Shown in pieces: positions 16,381 to 24,976 of a stretch of 64,000 nucleotides of DNA; the stretch's first letter is position 1, and every line of letters starts with the position of its first letter. The notes under the pieces are model-generated. The model saw nothing but the letters and a program-made list of their open reading frames with translations. It was not told the DNA's origin and made no database searches. Origin of the DNA: an uncultured Gemella sp. (lineage in GTDB: Bacteria; Bacillota; Bacilli; Staphylococcales; Gemellaceae); assembly GCA_900555985.1 (NCBI GenBank), contig USNF01000004.1:3819-67818 (forward strand), given 5' to 3'. Both the position numbers and the translations under genes were made by a program.

Positions 16381-18171
16381 TTATTTATCTTTTCTTCCTA
16401 ATTTTTCATTAGCATCAAACATTATACTTGCAATAGACTCTCCCCAATGAGGTGCAGTTGCATAGTTAACATTCATACCACTTACTTTATTTCCTAAGTG
16501 AGCTCCTCTAGCTGGGTAACTTGAATTGCTTAGATATTTTTCATTAATCCAACGTGCAGCACCTAAAATTCCCGCATCTACGTTATCAAATTTAGTTGCT
16601 GAAGTATATGGGCTTGAATCATAAGCAGCAATTCCGAAGAAGTTATTTTTAGCCTTAGCTATATTACTTTTACCCCATGCACTCTCTAAAGCACTGTGAG
16701 CTACTAAGTATAAAGCATTTACTCCATATTTTTGTTCTGCAGCTTTGAATGTTGCACCTTTACCTGCTAACATACTATTGCTTGCTCCCATTAATGTATA
16801 AAGTTTATTTATATCAGCAGCAGTATAGTTTGTTTTAGTTTTTAAATTACTAAATTGGAAAGGATGGTCTAATTTAAATGAACCAAAGTTAATTCCATCT
16901 GCTGAGTAATATGATTTTCCTACTTGCATACTTGAATGGTGATGTGCAACTCTTACACTACTGTTTTTAGAATATCTGTGATATACATATTTCCCATCAC
17001 TTACATAGTCAGGAATAAATGTTGTACTTGAGTTAACAGCTTGTACTTGAGAAGGATTAACATATCCTACTAATCCAGCTACTTGAACTGGAATTCTTCC
17101 TGAAGCTGAAGCTCTGTTATCTTTGAATATTATAGTTCCTTGAGAAATATGTGATAAAATTTTACCATTACTATCATATACTGGGATATATAATCCTGTT
17201 ACTTTGTAGTGTCCTGTATATTGGTTACTAGCAGCTTCGCCACCTTGAGCTTTACCACCTTTTTGGGCATCTTTTACCCACCAACCTTGTTTTCCTACAT
17301 AGTATTTTCCACCGTCTACCCAACCGTTAGTTACCATTTTTCCATCTGATCCTAACCAGTAGCTTCCTACCCAAGCATTTTTAGTTAATGCTCCTTTACT
17401 ATCGTAGTGGTACCATACATTACCTGTTTGTACCCAACCTGATTTTTTAGCTGTTGTAGTTGTTGATTTTGTTGTTTTTGCAGATTCTGACGTTTTCTTA
17501 GCGTCTTTTACCCACCAACCTTGGTTACCAACGAAATATTTTCCGCCATCAACCCAGCTGTTTGTTGCCATTTTTCCATCTGATCCTAACCAGTAGCTTC
17601 CAATCCAAGCATTTTTCACTTGATTTCCTTTTGCATCATAGTAGTACCATGTATTCCCTACTTTTGACCAACCTGATTTATTAGCTGATGTAGCTGTTGA
17701 TTTTGTTGTAGTTGTTGATTTTGCAGTTTGCGCTGTTTTCTTAGCGTCTTTTACCCACCAACCTTGACTTCCTACATAGTATTTTCCACCATCTACCCAA
17801 GTATTTGATGCCATTTTTCCATCTGATCCTAGCCAGTAGCTTCCTACCCAAGCATTTTTTACTTGTTGTCCTTGAGCATTGTAGTAATACCATGTATTTC
17901 CTACTTGTGTCCAACCAACTTTTTTAGCTGCTGCTTTTGATGTAGTAGCTTGTTTTGTTGTAGTTGTACTTTGTTTAGTTGTTGTTTGTTTAGTTGTTGT
18001 TTGTTTATTTGTTGTATTTTGTTTAGCTGTTGTTGTAGTTACAGCTTGTTTTTTAGCTGTTTCTTTTACTTGTGCTGCTTGAGCATCATTATTATCCGAT
18101 ACTGCATTAACAGTAATTGGTGTTGCTAACACCGTTAAAACCATTAAACTTTTCTTTATATTTTTTTTCAT
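16381..18171 (-). CDS. Secreted N-acetylglucosaminidase with choline-binding-type repeats
   Basis: The 596-residue precursor has a signal peptide with LMVLTVLATPITVNAV, a Thr/Lys/Gln-rich linker, and three aromatic modules (GWTQVGNTWYYYNAQG type) separated by Thr-rich spacers. A possible SH3-like segment follows around residues 320-370. The C terminus is a glucosaminidase domain (PF01832 type) with the catalytic glutamate in AHSALESAWGKS and the motifs NNFFGIAAYD and GAARWINEKY. It would cleave the glycan strand of peptidoglycan, like pneumococcal LytB or staphylococcal Atl glucosaminidase. Two WalR-type boxes upstream suggest control with other wall hydrolases (inference). Confidence 0.9.
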   Translation of the reverse strand: MKKNIKKSLMVLTVLATPITVNAVSDNNDAQAAQVKETAKKQAVTTTTAKQNTTNKQTTTKQTTTKQSTTTTKQATTSKAAAKKVGWTQVGNTWYYYNAQGQQVKNAWVGSYWLGSDGKMASNTWVDGGKYYVGSQGWWVKDAKKTAQTAKSTTTTKSTATSANKSGWSKVGNTWYYYDAKGNQVKNAWIGSYWLGSDGKMATNSWVDGGKYFVGNQGWWVKDAKKTSESAKTTKSTTTTAKKSGWVQTGNVWYHYDSKGALTKNAWVGSYWLGSDGKMVTNGWVDGGKYYVGKQGWWVKDAQKGGKAQGGEAASNQYTGHYKVTGLYIPVYDSNGKILSHISQGTIIFKDNRASASGRIPVQVAGLVGYVNPSQVQAVNSSTTFIPDYVSDGKYVYHRYSKNSSVRVAHHHSSMQVGKSYYSADGINFGSFKLDHPFQFSNLKTKTNYTAADINKLYTLMGASNSMLAGKGATFKAAEQKYGVNALYLVAHSALESAWGKSNIAKAKNNFFGIAAYDSSPYTSATKFDNVDAGILGAARWINEKYLSNSSYPARGAHLGNKVSGMNVNYATAPHWGESIASIMFDANEKLGRKDK

Positions 18172-18210
18172 TTCTAATCAATCCTCATTCATCTTTATAT
18201 TGCAATGACT

Positions 18211-18295
18211 ATTATATCATAAATTTAATGCATTATTGATTACAATTAAGTTATTAATGTTACATGTTTATTACAGAAAATACACGTATGTTACA
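18211..18295 (-). promoter_or_regulatory. Glucosaminidase promoter with two WalR-type boxes
   Basis: Minus strand: TGTAAT-AAACA-TGTAAC (18259-18275) matches TGTWAH-N5-TGTWAH perfectly. TGTAAC-ATACG-TGTATT (18279-18295) matches with one mismatch. The boxes are 20 bp apart, about two helical turns, because of the direct repeat TTACAGAAAA. An extended -10, TGATATAAT (hexamer at 18211-18216), lies 42 bases downstream. Confidence 0.6.
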
Positions 18296-18299
18296 GAAA

Positions 18300-18329
18300 A
18301 GAGAATACGAAACTTTACTCGTATTCTCT
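18300..18329 (-). terminator. Terminator of the lic operon
   Basis: An 11-bp perfect stem (AGAGAATACGA with its complement) and an 8-nt loop. It contains the licC stop codon and is followed by a short T-rich tract on the minus strand. Confidence 0.7.
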
Positions 18330-19004
18330 CAGTATTTTTTCTAATTTTTTATAGTCTTTTACACTATCAATTTCATAGATACTATTTGCTTCTAGTTCTT
18401 CTACATAAACATCTAATTCAGTTATATTGTCTTTAACCATATTATCCCAATATAAATCCATAAACTTATTACTAGCGTATGCTAAATCTATAAATTTATT
18501 GATTTTTTCTGCAGTTTCTTTATCCCAGAAAGAGACTCCACTTAGTATTCTTCCAGCCTTACTATCTACAATAATATCTTTTACTTTATAGTCATCTCCA
18601 TAAATAAGGAACCACTCATTTTCGCAGTCTTCACGATAAACACTAAAATATGTCGAACGATTAATATCAGCTCTAAACATATTTTTAAATAAATAATTAT
18701 CCGCATCTATTACATAGCTATCTGCTAAATAATCTTTTACTAGGTATAATGAATAAAAATTGTTATATTCTGCATATTTTTCATTAAATACTAGTTTTAC
18801 ACCATACTTTTCTTTTAAATAGTCAAACTGTTCATGTAGATATCCAACTACTACTATAATTTCATCTATTCCTTTTTCTTTTAAATATTCTATTTGATAC
18901 TCAACTAAAGGTTTATCTTTTACTTTGATAAGTGCCTTTGGAGTATTATCAGTCATAGGTCTAAGTCTAGTACCTAAACCAGCTGCCAAAATAATTGCTC
19001 TCAA
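18315..19004 (-). CDS. licC: CTP:phosphocholine cytidylyltransferase LicC
   Basis: A 229-residue nucleotidyltransferase, the same length as pneumococcal LicC. It starts with MRAIILAAGLGTRLRPMTD and has the LicC-like ALIKVKDKPLVEYQIEYLK, NEKYAEYNNFYSLYL and VIDADNYLFKNMF. It activates phosphocholine to CDP-choline, the donor used by LicD transferases. It is the last gene of the tarI-tarJ-licA-licB-licC operon, which makes the substrate assignment firm. A terminator overlaps its stop. Confidence 0.93.
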   Translation of the reverse strand: MRAIILAAGLGTRLRPMTDNTPKALIKVKDKPLVEYQIEYLKEKGIDEIIVVVGYLHEQFDYLKEKYGVKLVFNEKYAEYNNFYSLYLVKDYLADSYVIDADNYLFKNMFRADINRSTYFSVYREDCENEWFLIYGDDYKVKDIIVDSKAGRILSGVSFWDKETAEKINKFIDLAYASNKFMDLYWDNMVKDNITELDVYVEELEANSIYEIDSVKDYKKLEKILREYE

Positions 19005-19043
19005 TACTGTATCCTCCTAATTTTTAATATGAGCTTTCAATAA

Positions 19044-19919
19044 TTAATCTTTTATTATTATATATACACCTAACATTATTACTAAAGAAGTAATTATAAC
19101 TAATGTACTTAAACCAATTCCTAAAAATATAGCAGAAAATACTACTGTCCACACTACGTAACTAACATTTAATCCCGTCGCTTTAGCTGGTTTTAATCTA
19201 TTGATAGACATATAATACATTATATATGATACCATGTTACTCAATACAAATATAAATATTAATCCCCCTAATTTTACATCCGCTACTTCTGTAACACTAA
19301 ATCCTTTAAATAGCACTATCACAAGATACGCTAAAAATGATGTAACTTGTCTTATAAGTAAAGTTTCTATTTCTGTTAAATTATTACTCATTGCATAAGA
19401 ACTAAGAACACTCTCACTTCCCCAAGCAATAGCACAAATTAATGCAAAAAGGAAACCAATATAAAATGAATTAACTTGTTCACTAGTATAACTTTGAGCA
19501 GCAATACCTGCTATAATAAGTGCTATCCCCACTATTGTTTTCTTAGATACTTTATGTTTTAAGAAAACTATAGCAAGAATTACAGACACCGCTGGATATA
19601 CTGCAGTAATAGCAGAAGTTAAACCTCCTCCAATATATTTAACAGCATAAAGATTACATTGCATACCTATTGGCCCAGCAAGCAGTGCACCAATTATTAC
19701 ACTAATGTTTCTAATATTTGTAAAAATTTTAAAGTCTATCTTCTTATACTTTATAAGAAGTATTGCCGCTAAAATAAAAATACTTATAAAGTCATGGACA
19801 AAGGCAACGACAAATGGAGAAACATTATACACTGAAAATATATACGCACTTATCGTTAAGCCTAACCCCCAAAATAGACCAGAAAACAAACCGAAAGAAA
19901 TCCCTGATTTATTTTTCAT
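19044..19919 (-). CDS. licB: Choline permease LicB (EamA/DMT fold)
   Basis: A 291-residue protein with ten predicted membrane helices in two EamA halves, beginning GISFGLFSGLFWGLGLTISA. Similar DMT-fold permeases occur for many solutes. Here the position between licA and licC identifies it as the choline importer. It overlaps the licA end by 11 bases, indicating translational coupling. It would bring host choline into the cell for LicA. Confidence 0.92.
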   Translation of the reverse strand: MKNKSGISFGLFSGLFWGLGLTISAYIFSVYNVSPFVVAFVHDFISIFILAAILLIKYKKIDFKIFTNIRNISVIIGALLAGPIGMQCNLYAVKYIGGGLTSAITAVYPAVSVILAIVFLKHKVSKKTIVGIALIIAGIAAQSYTSEQVNSFYIGFLFALICAIAWGSESVLSSYAMSNNLTEIETLLIRQVTSFLAYLVIVLFKGFSVTEVADVKLGGLIFIFVLSNMVSYIMYYMSINRLKPAKATGLNVSYVVWTVVFSAIFLGIGLSTLVIITSLVIMLGVYIIIKD

Positions 19920-20778
19920 AACTTTCTATATACTCCTTAAGATTTTTTAAACAACGATTATATCTATCTTGCCCATAGCTACCAAATTCAGCACCTTGTT
20001 CTTCTTTATAAATCGTCCATAGACTCCAAAGAAAATCTTGAAGAATTTTATAAATCATAATTTTAGCAACACTTACAGGAGTATTCTCGCTATAATAATA
20101 TTTAAAGAATTCTCCTTCTTCTGATTTTTTATAATTTGATTCAATAAATAGTGCCGCTAAATCCCACATAGGATCATTCATAGAAGAATATTCCCAGTCT
20201 ATAAGATATACTCTTCCATTCTCATCTTCAATAAAGTTCTCTGGAACTAAATCAATATGACAAGATTTTCTATCTATTCCAATTTCTTCTAGATGTGCTT
20301 TTAATCCAAATACTTTTTCTCTTATTTTATCGTAATAAGCATACTTTATCTCACCTTGAATTAAATCCTCATATTTTTTTATTTCATCAAAGATTTTAAA
20401 TTCACCTTCTAGTTCTTTACCAGAACCGTGAACTTTTTGAAGTATCCCTGCTACCTCTTTATTTTTTGTTTTTATATAGTGTGCATCAAAAGTTATCGCA
20501 TTTTCTATATATTCATTTACTTTTATACCTTCTTCAATATCAAAAATATAATTTTCAACATCTAATTCTAAATCTCGAAGGTTTTCTAAATTATTTTTTT
20601 CCGCAATTCTATTGATAAGCTTATCTGTACCTTTACCAAAGAATTTTACTATAAACTTCCTATTTGTAGTTTCCACTAGGTAGTTATTATTAGTCATACC
20701 ACCTAATCTTTCTACAGTAACTATTTCCTCTTCTTTAGAAAGTAGCTTTTCTATTTTTTGTTTTATTAGTTTTTTCAA
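19909..20778 (-). CDS. licA: Choline kinase LicA
   Basis: A 289-residue aminoglycoside phosphotransferase/choline kinase-fold protein. The glycine-rich start is GGMTNNNYLV, the catalytic Brenner-type loop is CHIDLVPENF (about residue 175), and the metal-binding motif is LIDWEYSSMNDPMWDLA. It phosphorylates imported choline with ATP. It is fourth from the promoter-distal end of the lic operon, overlaps licB by 11 bases, and sits 16 bases after tarJ. Confidence 0.93.
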   Translation of the reverse strand: MKKLIKQKIEKLLSKEEEIVTVERLGGMTNNNYLVETTNRKFIVKFFGKGTDKLINRIAEKNNLENLRDLELDVENYIFDIEEGIKVNEYIENAITFDAHYIKTKNKEVAGILQKVHGSGKELEGEFKIFDEIKKYEDLIQGEIKYAYYDKIREKVFGLKAHLEEIGIDRKSCHIDLVPENFIEDENGRVYLIDWEYSSMNDPMWDLAALFIESNYKKSEEGEFFKYYYSENTPVSVAKIMIYKILQDFLWSLWTIYKEEQGAEFGSYGQDRYNRCLKNLKEYIESYEK

Positions 20779-20794
20779 TATAAAAACCTCTTTC

Positions 20795-21817
20795 CTAAAT
20801 TTCCCACTTAAATACTGTTTTAAATGCTGTATTTAAATCAGTTGCAAAAACTCTATGAATATCATTAATATTTTTCACAGGAGTTTCTAAATAAATAATA
20901 TTTTTAAATCTTCTTTCAAATTTTTTATTACTTAGCATTTCTACTGCTTTTTCAAAGTCAACTCTACCAGAACGAGATGAACCTAATAGTGTTAAACCTT
21001 TTTCCAATACATCACGAGTATTAATATTAACATTATATTCACTAACACCCATAAGTACTAAACTACCTTGTGGTTTTATATATTTAATAATATCATTGAT
21101 AGCATAACCACTACCATCTCCACCACAACATTCTACACCATGGTCAAAGCTTAAATCAACTGGAATATCGTCAGTAATGTAACGTTCTTTCGCAAAACTA
21201 AATAATTCTAATTTTTCCCAGTGACGGCCTATTACGATAATCTCACAGTTAGGCAAAGTATAGTTGATTATATTAGCCATAACGTACGCTAAACTACCAT
21301 CACCTATTATAGCAATTCTATCTTTTTTACTATGAGAATTTTTCATAAATCTATCCATAGCATGCATACCAACACTAATGAACTCAGTAATAGCTGCAAC
21401 ACTATCTTCTACACCATCATATGCTACTACTCTATCTTTTGGTAAAGCTACAAATTCTCTCATAAAACCATCATATCCACTAGATAAGAAATGTGTTCCA
21501 CTCATATAATTTTCATAGAATTCTTCATCACTTGCTCTTGGTGGTTGGTTAGGAATCATAACTACCTTTTGTCCTACTTTATACGTACCTGTAGGGTCAG
21601 ATATCACAATCCCTACACATTCATGAATAAGGGCCATAGGTAGTTTTTTAGCTAAAATTTTTGGATCTCTTTTCCCTTGATAGTATCTTTGATCCGCATG
21701 ACAAAGAGCCATATAATTAGGTCTAATAACTATTTTATCTTTATCATTTAAATTTTCTTCATTATATTTTACATTAATAAATTTCGGTTTTATCAATTGA
21801 TATATTTGATTAATCAT
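20795..21817 (-). CDS. tarJ: Ribitol/ribulose-5-phosphate reductase TarJ
   Basis: A 340-residue zinc-type alcohol dehydrogenase. The zinc/catalytic region ALCHADQRYYQGK is followed by the Rossmann segment IAIIGDGSLAYVMANI. TarJ reduces ribulose-5-phosphate to ribitol-5-phosphate with NADPH, which TarI activates. The gene begins one base after the tarI stop, so the two are tightly coupled. The paired tarI plus lic context separates it from general alcohol dehydrogenases. Confidence 0.93.
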   Translation of the reverse strand: MINQIYQLIKPKFINVKYNEENLNDKDKIVIRPNYMALCHADQRYYQGKRDPKILAKKLPMALIHECVGIVISDPTGTYKVGQKVVMIPNQPPRASDEEFYENYMSGTHFLSSGYDGFMREFVALPKDRVVAYDGVEDSVAAITEFISVGMHAMDRFMKNSHSKKDRIAIIGDGSLAYVMANIINYTLPNCEIIVIGRHWEKLELFSFAKERYITDDIPVDLSFDHGVECCGGDGSGYAINDIIKYIKPQGSLVLMGVSEYNVNINTRDVLEKGLTLLGSSRSGRVDFEKAVEMLSNKKFERRFKNIIYLETPVKNINDIHRVFATDLNTAFKTVFKWEI

Positions 21818-21818
21818 A

Positions 21819-22526
21819 TTATTCTTCCTCTAACATACTCTTAGCAATTTTAAGATCAGTTACAGTAGTCACTTTAAGATTTGAGTATTCTCCACGAGCT
21901 AGCGCTACTTTTTTCCCTTTAATAACAAATATTTTACATGCATCTGTTAATATTTTTTTCTCTTCTGCATCTAGTGATGTATATAAGTCTAAGAAGTCTT
22001 TACAACGGAAACTTTGTGGAGTTTGTCCTTGATAATAGTGTGCTCTATTTGGAATATTAGTAATATACTCCCCATTTGTACTTTCAACTATTGTATCTAC
22101 CGCTTCTACTACTGTATCTACAGCATCACTTTCTTTAGCTAATCTAATATTATCTTTAATTATTCTAAGCGTAATAAATGGGCGAACAGAATCATGTGTA
22201 ACTACGATATCTTCATCTGTTAGCTCTTTATATTCATTTATTCTTTTAATAATATTTTCAATTGTAGTATTTCTATCTACCCCACCTGGAGTAATGATTA
22301 TTCTATCTTTAAAAGTAGGAATGTATTGTTCAACTAAATCTTCTGCATGTGAAACCCAATCTTCATGCACTCCAACTACTATTCTTTCTATTTCAGGCTC
22401 TAATAGAAATTTCTCGATAGTGTGAATTATTATAGGTTTATTACCTAAATCTAGAAATTGTTTTGGCATGTTGCTAATTCCCATTCTAGTCCCTGTTCCA
22501 CCAGCTAATATTCCTGCGTAAATCAT
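21819..22526 (-). CDS. tarI: Ribitol-5-phosphate cytidylyltransferase TarI
   Basis: A 235-residue IspD-like cytidylyltransferase. The CTP-binding start is ILAGGTGTRMGISNMPKQFL, followed by VTHDSVRPFITLRII and the TQSFR-like segment GQTPQSFRCKDF. It makes CDP-ribitol for teichoic acid. IspD is the main alternative, but adjacency to tarJ and licABC decides the assignment. First gene of the operon, with a good promoter and GGAG ribosome binding site. Confidence 0.93.
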   Translation of the reverse strand: MIYAGILAGGTGTRMGISNMPKQFLDLGNKPIIIHTIEKFLLEPEIERIVVGVHEDWVSHAEDLVEQYIPTFKDRIIITPGGVDRNTTIENIIKRINEYKELTDEDIVVTHDSVRPFITLRIIKDNIRLAKESDAVDTVVEAVDTIVESTNGEYITNIPNRAHYYQGQTPQSFRCKDFLDLYTSLDAEEKKILTDACKIFVIKGKKVALARGEYSNLKVTTVTDLKIAKSMLEEE

Positions 22527-22579
22527 GTTTTTCTCCTTAATTATTTATTTTCTATTTTAGTTTATATTTCATCTATCCT

Positions 22580-22608
22580 ATTATATCATATATTAAGATA
22601 TTCAACAA
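22580..22608 (-). promoter_or_regulatory. Promoter of the tarIJ-licABC operon
   Basis: Minus strand: -35 TTGTTG, 17-bp spacer, extended -10 TGATATAAT (hexamer at 22580-22585). It lies about 54 bases upstream of the tarI ATG, back to back with the tacF promoter. Confidence 0.65.
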
Positions 22609-22654
22609 AAAACTTTACAATTTTTAGATATTTTGAGTCGTTATCTTGAAAATA

Positions 22655-22663
22655 TGATATAAT
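22655..22663 (+). promoter_or_regulatory. Extended -10 of the tacF promoter
   Basis: TGATATAAT, with hexamer 22658-22663. The -35 is weak (TTGAGT at 19 bp). The first in-frame ATG (22662) overlaps this -10 and so cannot be the start of the encoded protein. Confidence 0.6.
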
Positions 22664-22697
22664 GTTTAATAGAATTTTAGAAAGGATTTACTTTTAT

Positions 22698-24176
22698 ATG
22701 AAAAATATAAAGATTAATGCATTAGCTAGTATAATGGTTAATATTTTAAACATAGTATTCCCATTAATCACTAATCCTTATTTAACGCGAATACTAAGTA
22801 AATCGAACTATAGTTATTTCAACACCGCAAACACATGGGCAAGCTTTGTTATTCCTTTAGCTGCTTTCGGTATATATAATTATGGAATACGTTCGATTAG
22901 TAAAGTAAAAAATGATAAAGATCAAATTAACTACGTATTCTCAAAACTATTTTACATATCAGTAATAACATCAGTATCTATAACAGCATGTTATTTTGTA
23001 TTCATTAGTGTCGGTACAAATATTGAAAACTTAAAAATTTTATATTACATCCTTGGGATTCAAGCATTATTCCAATTTTTAAATATTGAGTGGATGAATG
23101 AAGCATATGAAAACTATACATTTATTCTATATAAAACTCTATTTATTAGAGTAGCAATGTTAGTTTCAATATTTGCTTTTGTAAAAACAGAAGATGATAT
23201 TATTCCATACGCAATAATAATGACTGCAACTACAATATTTAACTATCTATTAAGTTTCCTTTGGATTAAAAGAGAAGTATCTTTTGTTAAAATTGAAATT
23301 AAAGAGTTAATAGCATCTACAAAAACATTAACTACTATGTTATTATTAGCGAATGCTAATATGCTATATACATTACTAGATAGAATGTTTATAACAAGAG
23401 GTCCTGATGAAAACTATATTTCATACTATACTATAGCTCTTAGTATTATAATGCTTATAGCTAATGTTCTTGGAGGAGCTTTAAACGTTTCTATACCTCG
23501 TTTAAGTTATTACCTAGGAAATAATGATTATAAGTCATACCAATATCTAATTAATACATCTAGTTCTATCTTTCTATTCCTAATGCTCCCTATTAGTTTT
23601 GGATTAATGATTTTAGGGACTTACGCTACTGTAATATATTCATCAGAAAAATATTTAGAAGCTGGAATAGTAACTAGTATCTTTGCTCTACGTACTATTA
23701 TTTGGGCTATTGAATTAATATTAGGTAAACAAATTATATTTATAAATGACTTTGAAAGTAAATTAACATCATTATACTTTATCGGTGGTGGTGTAAATAT
23801 AGTATTAAATACACTATTATACATTAATGGATTATTTAGAGCTGAATACTATATTGGAACAACTATTATAGCTGAGTCGGTTGTGGTAATATTAGAAATT
23901 ATGTTTATTAAAAAACATAATTTAGTAAATCTAAATACAATCTTTTCAACTGTTGCTAGATATTCTCTAGTATCGCTTGGATTTATTCCAATATATTATC
24001 TTTTCAAATATATATTTAATGTACATTCATACGCTATTAACCTTAATATGTTAATTATGGTATGTTTTGTTGTAGCTACATGTGGATTATACTATTTAAT
24101 CATATTATTCATTTTGAAAGACAAGACTTTACATTATGCGGTAAATATTGTTAAAGGGAAATTGAAAAGAAATTAA
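22698..24176 (+). CDS. tacF: Teichoic acid repeat-unit flippase TacF
   Basis: A 492-residue polysaccharide-flippase (Wzx/MOP) protein with about 14 membrane helices, very close to pneumococcal TacF in length. The start is placed at the ATG at 22698, which has GAAAGGA 11 bases upstream; an earlier ATG lies inside the promoter. The N terminus reads NIVFPLITNPYLTRILS. As in pneumococcus the gene is divergent from tarI. TacF moves the undecaprenyl-linked, choline-bearing teichoic acid unit across the membrane. Assignment rests on synteny plus fold; other Wzx flippases would look similar. Confidence 0.85.
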   Translation: MKNIKINALASIMVNILNIVFPLITNPYLTRILSKSNYSYFNTANTWASFVIPLAAFGIYNYGIRSISKVKNDKDQINYVFSKLFYISVITSVSITACYFVFISVGTNIENLKILYYILGIQALFQFLNIEWMNEAYENYTFILYKTLFIRVAMLVSIFAFVKTEDDIIPYAIIMTATTIFNYLLSFLWIKREVSFVKIEIKELIASTKTLTTMLLLANANMLYTLLDRMFITRGPDENYISYYTIALSIIMLIANVLGGALNVSIPRLSYYLGNNDYKSYQYLINTSSSIFLFLMLPISFGLMILGTYATVIYSSEKYLEAGIVTSIFALRTIIWAIELILGKQIIFINDFESKLTSLYFIGGGVNIVLNTLLYINGLFRAEYYIGTTIIAESVVVILEIMFIKKHNLVNLNTIFSTVARYSLVSLGFIPIYYLFKYIFNVHSYAINLNMLIMVCFVVATCGLYYLIILFILKDKTLHYAVNIVKGKLKRN

Positions 24177-24191
24177 AGTAAAATTTTAAAT

Positions 24192-24234
24192 AAAAAAATC
24201 ATTATAATACGTTATGTACTATAATGATTTTTTA
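24192..24234. terminator. Bidirectional terminator (tacF / LicD-like gene)
   Basis: A 15-bp perfect stem (24192-24206 and 24220-24234) with A7 and T7 outer ends and a 13-nt loop, between convergent genes. Confidence 0.85.
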
Positions 24235-24248
24235 TTATATATTTTTAT

Positions 24249-24968
24249 TTACTTTTTAAGCACTACTTTGGCTAATTCTGGATTACCTTTTTGATAAATT
24301 GGGTTTTCTTTCCAATTGTAATTAGAGTTTGGAGTTTCAAAATCTTCTCCATATAACGTACTTATATACTCTCTTGTGTTAGATGGAACTTTTACATCAA
24401 TATTTTTGAAATTACGGCTCTCTAACTTATCAAATGGTATTTCGTAGTGGTATACTTCGTATCTAGTTGGATTTCCTAAAGCATTAAGCATATAGAAAAT
24501 CGTATCAGAAGAAACTTTCTCATCTTTTCTATCATATACTATAAAGTCTACATTAAGACCTTTATAACTATATGATAGTTCTACTAGCTTATCATTGAAA
24601 TAAAATTCTTTAGTTCTAGAAAATCCATTATTTAAAAGATACTTTTCATCTTCTAAAAACTTATTATAATCCGGGATAATTATTCCAAAATCCATATCTA
24701 AATCATGACTAATAAAGTCATTTTCTCTATAATACCCTAGTAGTGTTCCAAAATCTAACCAAATATCATATTCTTTTAATTTTGAATTGTAAATAGTACT
24801 TAATATTTCTTCAAAATTTTCTTTTAATAATTCACTTCTTTTTGAATCTAATTCAATATTAGCTTTATCATTTAATTTTTTTATAATTGGTAAGTTCTTT
24901 ACTATATCCTTCTTATCACCTAAGAAGCTAGCTAAACTTCTTTTTAACCACTGTAGCATCCTTGGCAC
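24249..24968 (-). CDS. LicD/fukutin-like nucleotidyltransferase-fold protein
   Basis: A 239-residue protein with LicD-type signatures: WLDFGTLLGYYRENDF then SHDLDMDFGIIIPDY, which contains the metal-binding acidic pair. LicD enzymes transfer phosphocholine from CDP-choline to sugars. This one is more divergent than the LicD encoded at 27.3-28.1 kb and could move another phospho-group, for example ribitol phosphate. It is the last gene of the six-gene operon and lies eight bases after the polymerase gene. Confidence 0.75.
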   Translation of the reverse strand: MPRMLQWLKRSLASFLGDKKDIVKNLPIIKKLNDKANIELDSKRSELLKENFEEILSTIYNSKLKEYDIWLDFGTLLGYYRENDFISHDLDMDFGIIIPDYNKFLEDEKYLLNNGFSRTKEFYFNDKLVELSYSYKGLNVDFIVYDRKDEKVSSDTIFYMLNALGNPTRYEVYHYEIPFDKLESRNFKNIDVKVPSNTREYISTLYGEDFETPNSNYNWKENPIYQKGNPELAKVVLKK

Positions 24969-24976
24969 CCCTTTTA

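Noticed and set aside
22662..22697. Earlier ATG as the tacF start
   Set aside because: It overlaps the -10 hexamer of the promoter and has no ribosome binding site; the ATG at 22698 has one.
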